Source: Mesorhizobium sp. B2-1-1 (lineage in GTDB: Bacteria > Pseudomonadota > Alphaproteobacteria > Rhizobiales > Rhizobiaceae). Taken from it: 64,000 nt of DNA. Shown one piece after another: positions 7,484 to 15,540 of the stretch. Location: positions 372,001 through 436,000 of the forward strand of contig NZ_CP083954.1 in NCBI RefSeq assembly GCF_006442975.2. The letters run 5' to 3'. Under the pieces are notes generated by a model. The model was not told the DNA's origin, did not search any database, and saw only the letters and a list, made by a program, of their open reading frames with translations. The translations under genes were made by a program, and so were the position numbers. The stretch's first letter is position 1; each line of letters starts with the position of its first letter.

Positions 7484-8578
7484 ATGAGCATCATCAACAA
7501 GGCGGCCGCCATCGGCGGCGGTGTCATCGGCGCAGGCTGGGTGGCGCGCCTGCTCTTGAATGGCATCGACGTGTCGATCTTCGACCCTGATCCCGAGGCC
7601 TCGCGCAAGGTCTCAGAAGTGATGAAGGGCGCGCGCCGCGCCTACAAGCAGATGGTTCCGGGCGGCCTGCCGAAAGAAGGCAGGCTGACCTTCGCCAAGA
7701 CCATCGCCGAGGCGGTGGCCGATGCCGATTTCATCCAGGAGAGCGTGCCGGAACGGCTCGACCTCAAGCATAAGGTCCTGTCCGAGATCGATATCCACGC
7801 GCCGGCCAACGCCATCGTCGGCTCGTCCACATCAGGCATCAAGCCGACCGACATGCAGGTGGCGATGAAAAAACACCCGGAGCGGCTTGTCGTCGGTCAC
7901 CCGTTCAACCCGGTCTATCTCCTGCCGCTGGTGGAAATCGTCGGCGGTGACCAGACATTCCCCGAGGCGGTCGAGGTCGCCAAGGAGATCTATGCCTCGA
8001 TCGGCATGAAGCCTGTCGTCATCCGCAAGGAGATTGAAGCCTTCGTCGGCGACCGCCTGCTGGAAGCCGCCTGGCGCGAGGCGCTGTGGCTGATCAAGGA
8101 CGGCATCTGCACCGTCGAGGAACTGGACGACATCATGCGCTATGGCTTTGGCCTGCGCTGGGCACAGATGGGCATGTTCCAGGTCTATCGCGTCGCCGGC
8201 GGCGAAGCCGGCATGCGCCACTTCATGGCGCAGTTCGGCCCCTGCCTGAAATGGCCGTGGACCAAGCTGATGGACGTACCGGAGTTCAACGACGAACTGG
8301 TCGACCTGATCGCCACGCAGTCGGACGACCAGGCGCATGGCCTGTCGATCCGCGAACTGGAAAAGATCCGCGACGATAATCTGGTCGCCATCATGGATGC
8401 GCTCTCGAAGCAGAACAAGGGCAAGGGCTGGGGCGCCGGCGCCCTGCACAGGGACTATAGGAAGCAGTTGGCCAAGCTGGCGGCGAAAAAGCCGGCCGCC
8501 TCCAAGGCGGCCGAGAAGGCGAAGGCATCGAAGCCGGTGAAGAAAGCCGAAAAACCGAAGAAAAAGAAGAAAGGCTGA
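7484..8578 (+). CDS. L-carnitine 3-dehydrogenase (3-hydroxyacyl-CoA dehydrogenase fold) with lysine-rich tail
   Basis: Oxidises L-carnitine with NAD+ to 3-dehydrocarnitine. The 364-residue protein has an N-terminal Rossmann domain (AAIGGGVIGAGWVARLLL, residues about 8-25, acidic FDPD ending the second strand), VGHPFNPVYLLPLVEIVGG, and the carnitine-dehydrogenase-like MRHFMAQFGPCLKWPWTKLM in the helical domain. Some rhizobial enzymes carry a fused C-terminal thioesterase domain. Here, after about residue 330, the chain becomes a low-complexity Lys/Ala/Pro tail ending KPKKKKKG. It lies between the HD protein and the acyl-CoA dehydrogenase with gaps of 2 and 4 bp, so translation is probably coupled. 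Confidence 0.88.
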   Translation: MSIINKAAAIGGGVIGAGWVARLLLNGIDVSIFDPDPEASRKVSEVMKGARRAYKQMVPGGLPKEGRLTFAKTIAEAVADADFIQESVPERLDLKHKVLSEIDIHAPANAIVGSSTSGIKPTDMQVAMKKHPERLVVGHPFNPVYLLPLVEIVGGDQTFPEAVEVAKEIYASIGMKPVVIRKEIEAFVGDRLLEAAWREALWLIKDGICTVEELDDIMRYGFGLRWAQMGMFQVYRVAGGEAGMRHFMAQFGPCLKWPWTKLMDVPEFNDELVDLIATQSDDQAHGLSIRELEKIRDDNLVAIMDALSKQNKGKGWGAGALHRDYRKQLAKLAAKKPAASKAAEKAKASKPVKKAEKPKKKKKG

Positions 8579-8582
8579 GACC

Positions 8583-9746
8583 ATGGATTTCGGTCTGTCG
8601 GAGGAACAGAAGCTCATTGTCGAGACGACGCGCGCCTTCGTCGAGAATGAGCTTTACCCCCATGAGCGCGAGGTCGAGCGCACCGGCGTGCTGCGCCGCG
8701 AACTGATCGAGGAGCTAAAGGCCAAGGCGATCGAAGCCGGTCTCTATGCCGCCAACATGCCGGCCGATGTCGGCGGCGCGGGGCTCGATACGGTGACCTG
8801 GCTGCTCTACGAGAAGGAACTCGGCCGCGCCAACTACGCGCTGCACTGGACCTGCGTCGCGCGCCCCTCCAACATCCTTTTGGCCGGCACGCCGGAGCAG
8901 CGCGAAAAATATCTGTTCCCGTGCATCCGTGGCGAGAAATGGGATTGCCTGGCGATGACCGAGCCGGGCGCCGGCTCCGATCTGCGCGGCATGAAGGCGA
9001 CCGCCGTGCAGGACGGCGACGACTGGGTATTGAACGGCACCAAGCACTTTATCTCCCACGCCGACCTCGCCGACTTTGCCATCGTCTTCATGGCCTCGGG
9101 CGAAGAGGATTCGCCGCGCGGCAAACGCAAGAAGATCACCGCCTTCTTCGTCGACAAGGGCACCAAGGGCTTCACGGTGCGCGACGGCTACCGCAACGTC
9201 TCGCATCGCGGCTACACCAACGCCATCCTCGAATTCGACGATTGCCGCCTTCCGGCAAGCCAGGTGTTGGGTGAAGTCCACAAGGGTTTCGACGTCGCCA
9301 ATTCCTGGCTCGGCGCCACCCGCCTGCAGGTCGGCGCCACCTGCCTCGGCCGTGCCGAGCGGGCGCTTGGCCATGCGGTCGAGTACGCCGCGCAGCGTCA
9401 GCAATTTGGCCAGCAGATCGGCAAGTTCCAGGGCGTGTCGTTCAAGCTCGCCGACATGGCAACCGAACTCAAGGCCGCGGACCTGATGGTGTTCGAAGCC
9501 GGCTGGAAGTACGATCAGGGCACCGTCACCGACCAGGACATGGCCATGGCCAAGCTGAAGGCCACAGAAATGCTGGCTTACGTCGCCGACGAAGCGATCC
9601 AGATCCATGGCGGCATGGGGCTGATGGACGACCTGCCGCTGGAGCGCATCTGGCGCGACGCCCGGGTCGAGCGCATCTGGGAAGGCACGTCGGAAATCCA
9701 GCGCCACATCATTTCGCGGGCGCTGCTGCGCCCGTTCGGGGCCTGA
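8583..9746 (+). CDS. Acyl-CoA dehydrogenase, probable gamma-butyrobetainyl-CoA dehydrogenase
   Basis: A 387-residue FAD-dependent acyl-CoA dehydrogenase. It has the family signatures CLAMTEPGAGSDLRGMKATA (flavin/substrate loop), an FGQQIGKFQ segment, EAIQIHGGMGLMDDLPLERI and the C-terminal IWEGTSEIQRHIISRALL. Beside a CaiD-like hydratase and carnitine dehydrogenase, the best guess is oxidation of gamma-butyrobetainyl-CoA to crotonobetainyl-CoA; the reverse, CaiA-like crotonobetainyl-CoA reduction, is less likely in a catabolic aerobic operon. Tightly packed: 4 bp after the dehydrogenase gene and 3 bp before the CoA ligase gene. Confidence 0.85.
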   Translation: MDFGLSEEQKLIVETTRAFVENELYPHEREVERTGVLRRELIEELKAKAIEAGLYAANMPADVGGAGLDTVTWLLYEKELGRANYALHWTCVARPSNILLAGTPEQREKYLFPCIRGEKWDCLAMTEPGAGSDLRGMKATAVQDGDDWVLNGTKHFISHADLADFAIVFMASGEEDSPRGKRKKITAFFVDKGTKGFTVRDGYRNVSHRGYTNAILEFDDCRLPASQVLGEVHKGFDVANSWLGATRLQVGATCLGRAERALGHAVEYAAQRQQFGQQIGKFQGVSFKLADMATELKAADLMVFEAGWKYDQGTVTDQDMAMAKLKATEMLAYVADEAIQIHGGMGLMDDLPLERIWRDARVERIWEGTSEIQRHIISRALLRPFGA

Positions 9747-9749
9747 TCC

Positions 9750-11828
9750 ATGCACAAACTTGAACGCCTTCTGCGCCCTAAATCGATCGCCGTGTTCGGC
9801 GGCGCGCAGGCCGCCGCGGTCGTGGCACAGTCGATCAAGATGGGCTTTGCCGGCGAGATCTGGCCGGTGCACCCGAGCAAGGAAGAGGTCGCCGGCCGCA
9901 AGGCCTATCGTTCGATCGCCGATCTGCCCGGCGCGCCGGACGCCGCCTTTGTCGGCGTCAACCGACACCTGACCATCGACGTGATCAAGGCCTTGGCCGA
10001 ACGCGGCGCCGGCGGGGCCGTCTGCTTTGCCGCCGGTTTCCTCGAAACCGAAGCCTATGACGCGCATGGCGAGCGCCTGCAGGCCGAACTCGTCGCCGCC
10101 GCTGGCGAGATGCCGATCATCGGACCGAACTGTTACGGCCTGATCAACTATGCCGACGGCGCGCTTTTGTGGCCCGACCAGCATGGCGGCATAAGATTGG
10201 CCGACGGCGGCAAAGGGGTGGCCATCATTACCCAGTCGTCCAACATCGCCATCAACATGACGATGCAGAAGCGCGGCCTGCCGATCGCCTTCCTGATGAC
10301 CGCCGGCAACCAGGCGCAGACCGGCCTCTCCGAAATGGCGCTCGGCCTGATCGAGGACGAGCGCGTCAGCTCGCTCGGCCTGCACATCGAGGCTTTCGAT
10401 TCGGTAGCCGGCTTCGAGCGGCTGGCGGCACGGGCGAGGGAATTGAAAAAGCCGATCATCGCCATGAAGGTCGGCCGCTCCGAACAGGCCAGGCAAGCGA
10501 CCGTCTCGCACACCGCGTCGCTCGCCGGCTCGGACGCAGCGTCCGGGGCCTTCCTGAAACGGCTCGGCATCGCGCGCGTCGATTCCATCCCCGCCTTCAT
10601 CGAGGCGCTGAAGCTGCTGCATGTCACCGGTCCGCTGCCCGGCTACAGCCTGTCATCGATGAGCTGTTCGGGCGGCGAGGCTTCGGTCATGGCCGACAGC
10701 GCCGAAGGCCGCTGGGTCAACTTCCCGGTGCTGACGGAAGAACACCGTGCCCACGTCAAGTCGACGCTCGGGCCGCTGGTCGCGGTCGCCAATCCATTGG
10801 ACTACCACACCTTCATCTGGAACAACGAACCGGCAATGACCGCCACCTTCACCGCCATGGTGTCGGGCGGCTTCGACCTCAACATGCTGGTGCTCGACTT
10901 CCCGCGCCCGGACCGCTGCTCGGTGACCGACTGGTGGGCAACGCTGCGCGCCTTCGAATCGGCGCTCAAGACCAACAAGGCGCATGGCGCGATCGTCTCG
11001 TCGCTGCCCGAGAACCTGCCCGAGGAATACACCGCCGAGCTGATGGCGCGGGGCATGGTGCCGCTGTTCGGCATTTCCGAAGCGATGGATGCCGCCCAGG
11101 CGGCCGCCTTCATCGGCTGGGCCTGGCGCGAGCCGCAGGCGCAGCCGGTCGACACCTCCGCTTCCGGCGCTGCCGGCGGCGAGCATGTCACGCCTGACGA
11201 GGCGCAAGCCAAGGCGCGGCTGATCAAGGCCGGGCTGCCGGTGCCCAAGGGCGAGCGCGCCGACAGTGCCGTCGAGGCGGTGATCTCGTCCATGGCGCTC
11301 GGCTTCCCCGTGGCGCTGAAGGCGCTAGGCGTCACCCACAAATCCGAGGTCGGCGCCGTCAGGCTCAACCTCAGGGACGCCGAATCCGTCAGCACCGCCG
11401 CTCACGACCTTTTGCCGCTCGGCACCGGCCTTTATGCCGAGCGCATGGTGCGCGACGGCGTCGCCGAGCTGATCGTCGGCTTCACCCGCGATCCGATGTT
11501 CGGCGCTGTCATGACGCTGGGCACCGGCGGCGTGCTGGTCGAATTGCTGCGCGACAGCGTCACCTTGATGCTGCCGGCGACCCGCGACGACATCGAGGCA
11601 GCACTTCGCGGTCTCAAACTGTTCCCGCTGCTCGAAGGCTATCGCGGTCGGCCGAAGGCCGACGTCCAAGCTGCCATCGACGCCATCGCGGGCATTGCTG
11701 CCTTCGTGCAGACGAATGCCGGCGAGATCGAGGAACTCGACATCAATCCGCTGATCGTCTGCAGCGAGGGCAAGGGCGCCTGGATCGCCGATGCGCTTTT
11801 GGTGCTGGGAGAGAACAAGAATGCCTGA
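9750..11828 (+). CDS. Acyl-CoA synthetase (NDP/ADP-forming), probable betaine-CoA ligase
   Basis: A 692-residue fused ADP-forming acyl-CoA synthetase. Order of parts: CoA-binding Rossmann domain (PKSIAVFGG, residues about 8-130), succinyl-CoA-ligase-like domain with GPNCYGLINY and TQSSNIAINM, the phosphohistidine segment TVSHTASLAGSDAASG, and a C-terminal ATP-grasp domain (LKALGVTHKSEVGAVRLNL, LDINPLIV near the end). It is expected to make the CoA thioester of gamma-butyrobetaine or crotonobetaine. Known carnitine operons often use AMP-forming CaiC instead. This class is reversible, so it might also release carnitine from carnitinyl-CoA with gain of ATP. Its stop overlaps the hydratase start by 8 bp. 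Confidence 0.85.
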   Translation: MHKLERLLRPKSIAVFGGAQAAAVVAQSIKMGFAGEIWPVHPSKEEVAGRKAYRSIADLPGAPDAAFVGVNRHLTIDVIKALAERGAGGAVCFAAGFLETEAYDAHGERLQAELVAAAGEMPIIGPNCYGLINYADGALLWPDQHGGIRLADGGKGVAIITQSSNIAINMTMQKRGLPIAFLMTAGNQAQTGLSEMALGLIEDERVSSLGLHIEAFDSVAGFERLAARARELKKPIIAMKVGRSEQARQATVSHTASLAGSDAASGAFLKRLGIARVDSIPAFIEALKLLHVTGPLPGYSLSSMSCSGGEASVMADSAEGRWVNFPVLTEEHRAHVKSTLGPLVAVANPLDYHTFIWNNEPAMTATFTAMVSGGFDLNMLVLDFPRPDRCSVTDWWATLRAFESALKTNKAHGAIVSSLPENLPEEYTAELMARGMVPLFGISEAMDAAQAAAFIGWAWREPQAQPVDTSASGAAGGEHVTPDEAQAKARLIKAGLPVPKGERADSAVEAVISSMALGFPVALKALGVTHKSEVGAVRLNLRDAESVSTAAHDLLPLGTGLYAERMVRDGVAELIVGFTRDPMFGAVMTLGTGGVLVELLRDSVTLMLPATRDDIEAALRGLKLFPLLEGYRGRPKADVQAAIDAIAGIAAFVQTNAGEIEELDINPLIVCSEGKGAWIADALLVLGENKNA

Positions 11829-12603
11829 CGTCATTTCGACCCGCCGTGAAGGCTCGATCCTCGAGGTCACGCTCGATCGGCCCAAGGCCAACGCCATCGA
11901 CCTGAAGACCTCTCGGCTGATGGGCGAGACCTTCAAGGCGTTTCGCGACGACCCCGGCTTGCGCGTCGCCATCATCAAGACCGCCGGCGACAAGTTCTTC
12001 TGCGCCGGATGGGACCTGAAGGCCGCCGCCGGCGGCGACGCCGTCGACGGCGACTATGGCGTCGGCGGCTTTGCCGGGCTGCAGGAACTGCGCGACTTGA
12101 ACAAGCCTGTCATCGCCTGCGTAAACGGCATGGCGGTGGGGGGCGGCTTCGAGCTGGCGCTGTCCTGCGATCTCATCTACGCCTCCGATCACTCCTCCTT
12201 CGCATTGCCCGAGATCCGCGCCGGCACGCTTGCCGATGCCGCGACCATCAAGCTGCCGAAGCGCATCCCCTATCATGTCGCCATGGACCTTTTGCTCACT
12301 GGCCGCTGGATGGACGTTGCCGAGGCGCATCGCTGGGGCCTGGTCAACGAGGTGCTGCCGAAGGAGAAGCTGGAGGACCGCGTCTGGGAGATCGCCCGCC
12401 TGCTCGCCAGCGGCCCGCCGCTGGTCTTCGCCGCGATCAAGGAAACCGCGCGGGTGGCCGAAGCGCTGACTTTCCAGGACGCTATGAACAGGGTGACGCG
12501 CCGGCAGTTGCCGACGGTCGATGCGCTGTACGGTTCCGAGGACAATATGGAAGGGTTCCGGGCTTTTGCGGAGAAGCGGGAACCGGTGTGGAAGGGGAAG
12601 TAA
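11821..12603 (+). CDS. caiD: Crotonobetainyl-CoA hydratase (CaiD-like)
   Basis: A 260-residue crotonase-fold enzyme that hydrates crotonobetainyl-CoA to L-carnitinyl-CoA. It matches Escherichia coli CaiD closely from memory: GSILEVTLDRPKANAID, DDPGLRVAIIKTAGDKFFCA, GWDLKAAAGG, GGFAGLQELRDLNKPVIACV, GMAVGGGFELAL (oxyanion-hole loop) and the ending FAEKREPVWKGK. The catalytic region around SFALPEIRAG is present. Start 11821 overlaps the ligase gene by 8 bp, consistent with translational coupling. A repeat element follows its stop and separates it from the hydrolase gene. Confidence 0.92.
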   Translation: MPDVISTRREGSILEVTLDRPKANAIDLKTSRLMGETFKAFRDDPGLRVAIIKTAGDKFFCAGWDLKAAAGGDAVDGDYGVGGFAGLQELRDLNKPVIACVNGMAVGGGFELALSCDLIYASDHSSFALPEIRAGTLADAATIKLPKRIPYHVAMDLLLTGRWMDVAEAHRWGLVNEVLPKEKLEDRVWEIARLLASGPPLVFAAIKETARVAEALTFQDAMNRVTRRQLPTVDALYGSEDNMEGFRAFAEKREPVWKGK

Positions 12604-12624
12604 AGCAATGCCAGAGATGACGGC

Positions 12625-12793
12625 GCGAGGCACCCCCCTCTGGCCTGCCGGCCATCTCCCCCGCAAGGGGGGAGATTGGATGTCATTTCCGCTTTCGCCA
12701 ATCGTCAACGCTGCAATAAGGGCGATGTCGATTGAACTGCCAATCTCCCCCCTTGCGGGGGAGATGGCCGGCAGGACAGAGGGGGGTGCCTGG
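12625..12793. repeat. Nested inverted-repeat (MITE-like) intergenic element, copy 2
   Basis: The clearest copy of the family. The left arm (12625-12679, beginning GCGAGGCACCCCCCTCTGGC) is almost perfectly complementary to the right arm (12740-12793, ending GAGGGGGGTGCCTGG). Each arm has an internal hairpin with CTCCCCC/GGGGGAG. About 60 bp of non-repeated sequence lies between. RNA through it could fold into a long cruciform-like structure between caiD and the hydrolase gene, separating their expression. Confidence 0.85.
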
Positions 12794-12819
12794 GCTCGCC
12801 GTTCACAGTCGGCGCGGCC

Positions 12820-13758
12820 ATGACCGACTACAGCAAACTCATCGATGCCGAGACCCGGGCCTTCATCGAGCGGACCAATTCCTATTACCCGCCGGATACG
12901 ATCGACTACACGATTGCCGAACAGCGCGAGATCTATGACCGCATGTGCCGGGAGTTCTTTGCCGGCTATCCCGAGGGAGTGACAGCGGAAACCACCGCTA
13001 TTGCCGCACAGGCGTGCAATATCCCGATCCGCATCTATCGCAGCGCCCCGCAGGCAGTGGCAACGGTGCTCTATTGCCACGGCGGCGGGTTCATCCTTGG
13101 CGGGCTCGACAGCCATGACGACGTTTGCGCCGAGCTATGCGGCCGCACCGGTTATGACGTCGTCTCGGTCGACTACCGGCTGGCGCCGGAGCATCTGCAT
13201 CCGGCCGCGTTTGACGACGCGATGAACGCCTTCGAGTGGGCGGCAGCCACCCGCGATCATCCCATCCTGCTCTGCGGCGACAGCGCCGGCGGCAATCTCT
13301 GCGCCGCGGTCAGCCATGCGACGCGCGGCCATGCGAAGAAACCGATCGGGCAGGTGCTGATCTATCCCGGGCTCGGCGGCGACCGTTCGCGTGGCTCCTA
13401 TCTGAAGCATGCCGAAGCGCCTATGCTGACCACGCGCGACCTCGAATTCTACAAGCACATCCGTACCGGCGGCGTGGACCAGACCGGCGACATCACGCTT
13501 CAGCCGCTGGCCGACGCCGATTTCGCCAACCTGCCGCCGACCGTGCTGATCACCGCCGAGTGCGATCCGCTGTCGTCGGACGGCGAGGCCTATCGCGACC
13601 GCATCGTGGCGGGCGGCGGGCGAGCCACTTGGTTCGAAGAAAAAGGGCTTGTGCACGGCTATCTCAGGGCGAGGCACACGGTCGGCCGCGCCCGCGCCAG
13701 CTTTACCCGCATCGTCGAGGCGGTGTCGGCGCTCGGCAAAAGCGAGTGGATCTGGTGA
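12820..13758 (+). CDS. Alpha/beta hydrolase of the hormone-sensitive-lipase (HSL) esterase family
   Basis: A 312-residue esterase with the oxyanion motif LYCHGGGFILGG (residues about 85-95), nucleophile elbow CGDSAGGNLCAA and a C-terminal EKGLVHGYLRA carrying the catalytic His. Substrate unknown. It follows the carnitine operon on the same strand after the 170-bp repeat, so it may be read through from it. Since no classical thioesterase is present in that operon, this enzyme could in principle hydrolyse betainyl- or carnitinyl-CoA, but HSL esterases usually act on short carboxylic esters. That link is inference only. Confidence 0.85.
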   Translation: MTDYSKLIDAETRAFIERTNSYYPPDTIDYTIAEQREIYDRMCREFFAGYPEGVTAETTAIAAQACNIPIRIYRSAPQAVATVLYCHGGGFILGGLDSHDDVCAELCGRTGYDVVSVDYRLAPEHLHPAAFDDAMNAFEWAAATRDHPILLCGDSAGGNLCAAVSHATRGHAKKPIGQVLIYPGLGGDRSRGSYLKHAEAPMLTTRDLEFYKHIRTGGVDQTGDITLQPLADADFANLPPTVLITAECDPLSSDGEAYRDRIVAGGGRATWFEEKGLVHGYLRARHTVGRARASFTRIVEAVSALGKSEWIW

Positions 13759-13822
13759 GGGCCTCCTCGCATGACAATCGACAGACGATGATCAACCCAG
13801 CGACTGCCAAGCCGTTCGGCGC

Positions 13823-15481
13823 TCAGCCTACCGAACGAGCCGCCGCCCGGCCGGCGCTGCGGCCGGAGAAGATACAGCCGCCCAGGAACGTGCCTTCGAG
13901 CGCCGCATAGCCATGCACGCCGCCTCCGCCGAAACCGGCGGCTTCGCCGACCGCATAGAGGCCCTGAACCGGCTCGCCATCGCTCCCCAGCACGCGGCTT
14001 TCGAGATCGGTCTGCAGGCCACCCAGCGTCTTGCGGGTCAGGATGTTGAGGCGAACCGCGATCAGCGGGCCGTTCGCGGGATCGAGCATCTTGTGCGGCC
14101 TGGCCGTGCGGATCAGCCGGTCGCCGAGATAGGCCCGCGCTCCGCGCAGCGCGGTGACCTGCATGTCCTTGGAGAAGGGATTGTCGAGTTGCCGGTCGCG
14201 GGCGCGGATCTCGCGCTCGACATGGGCGACGTCGAGCAGCGGTTCGCCGCCGGCCAGCTTGTTCATGCGCGCCACCAGATCGGGCAGTTCGGCCTCGATG
14301 ATGAAATCCTCGCCCTTCTCCATGAACGCCTTGACCGGGCCCGGAATGCCCGACGTGGCGCGGCCGAGCACCTGGCGCCAGCTCTTGCCGGTCAGGTCCG
14401 GGTTCTGCTCGGAGCCCGAGAGCGCGAACTCCTTCTGGATGATTTTTTTGGTCAGGATGAACCAGGAATAGTCGAAGCCGGTGCTCATGATGTGGCTGAG
14501 CGTGCCGAGCGTGTCGAAACCGGGGTAAAGCGGCACCGGCAGGCGCTTGCCCCTGGCGTCGAGCCACAGCGACGACGGACCGGGCAGGATGCGGATGGCA
14601 TGATCGGTCCAGATCGGCGCCCAGTTCCTGATGCCCTCGACATAGTGCCACATGCGGTCGCGGTTGATGACGCTGCCGCCGGCCTGTTCCGTGATCGCCA
14701 GCATGCGGCCGTCGACATGGTCGGGCACGCCGGTGATCATGCACTTCGGCGCCGCGCCCAGACGCTTCGGCCAGTTTTCCCGGACCAGCTGGTGGTTGCC
14801 GCCGATGCCGCCGGAGGCGACGATCACGGCCTGCGCATGAACCTCGAAATCACCTGATATCTCACGCGAACTCTTGTGGCCGCGCTCGACGGTGCTTGGT
14901 TGCAGGATGTCGCCGCGCACCCCGTCGATCCTCGTGCCGGTGCGGATCAATTCGTTGACGCGGTGGCGGAACTTGAAGCGGATCAGTCCCTTCTTCTCGG
15001 CTTCGCGGACGCGCAGCACGAAGGGCTCGAGCACGCCGGGACCGGTGCCCCAGGTGATGTGAAAGCGGGGCACGGAATTGCCATGGCCAATGGCATTGCC
15101 GCCGCCGCGCTCGGCCCAGCCGACCACGGGAAAGAATTTCATCCCGCGCTCCAGCAGCCAGGAGCGCTTCTCGCCGGCGGCGAAGCCGACGTAGGCCTCG
15201 GCCCATTTGCGCGGCCAGTGATCCTCCGGCCGGTCGAAAGCGGCGGTGCCCAGCCAGTCCTCGAGCGCCAGCTCGTGCGAATCGCGGATGCGCATGCGCC
15301 GCTGCTCGGGCGAATCGACGAGGAACAGACCGCCGAACGACCAGAAGGCCTGGCCGCCCAGCGACTGCTCCGGTTCCTGGTCGACGATGACGATCTTCTT
15401 GCCGGCCTCGGCCAGTTCGGCGGCGGCGACCAGCCCGGCAAGGCCGGCGCCGACAATGATGACATCCGCGTCGTCAGCCAA
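13823..15481 (-). CDS. FAD-binding dehydrogenase (fumarate reductase/3-ketosteroid dehydrogenase-like)
   Basis: A 552-residue flavoprotein beginning with a perfect dinucleotide-binding motif (DVIIVGAGLAGLVAAAELAE, residues about 5-24) closed by KIVIVDQE. It has QAFWSFGG, AVIVASGGIGGNHQLV (second FAD contact) and the C-terminal GEAAGFGGGGVHGYAALEGT that closes the FAD site. Relatives are annotated as FAD-binding dehydrogenases of the fumarate reductase/KstD group; the substrate is not predictable. It converges on the hydrolase gene and lies 59 bp downstream of the Gfo/Idh/MocA gene on the same strand, so the two may be co-transcribed. Confidence 0.85.
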   Translation of the reverse strand: MADDADVIIVGAGLAGLVAAAELAEAGKKIVIVDQEPEQSLGGQAFWSFGGLFLVDSPEQRRMRIRDSHELALEDWLGTAAFDRPEDHWPRKWAEAYVGFAAGEKRSWLLERGMKFFPVVGWAERGGGNAIGHGNSVPRFHITWGTGPGVLEPFVLRVREAEKKGLIRFKFRHRVNELIRTGTRIDGVRGDILQPSTVERGHKSSREISGDFEVHAQAVIVASGGIGGNHQLVRENWPKRLGAAPKCMITGVPDHVDGRMLAITEQAGGSVINRDRMWHYVEGIRNWAPIWTDHAIRILPGPSSLWLDARGKRLPVPLYPGFDTLGTLSHIMSTGFDYSWFILTKKIIQKEFALSGSEQNPDLTGKSWRQVLGRATSGIPGPVKAFMEKGEDFIIEAELPDLVARMNKLAGGEPLLDVAHVEREIRARDRQLDNPFSKDMQVTALRGARAYLGDRLIRTARPHKMLDPANGPLIAVRLNILTRKTLGGLQTDLESRVLGSDGEPVQGLYAVGEAAGFGGGGVHGYAALEGTFLGGCIFSGRSAGRAAARSVG

Positions 15482-15540
15482 TTTCCCCTCCCGTTAGCTG
15501 GCTACCGTATGAATCTCGAACCGGAATATATTAATGATGG

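Noticed and set aside
8715..10622. Very long open frame antisense to the acyl-CoA dehydrogenase and CoA ligase genes
   Set aside because: Its translation is low-complexity in Ala/Gly/Arg/His with no family features; it is the usual shadow frame of high-GC codon bias. The sense-strand proteins are clear family members.
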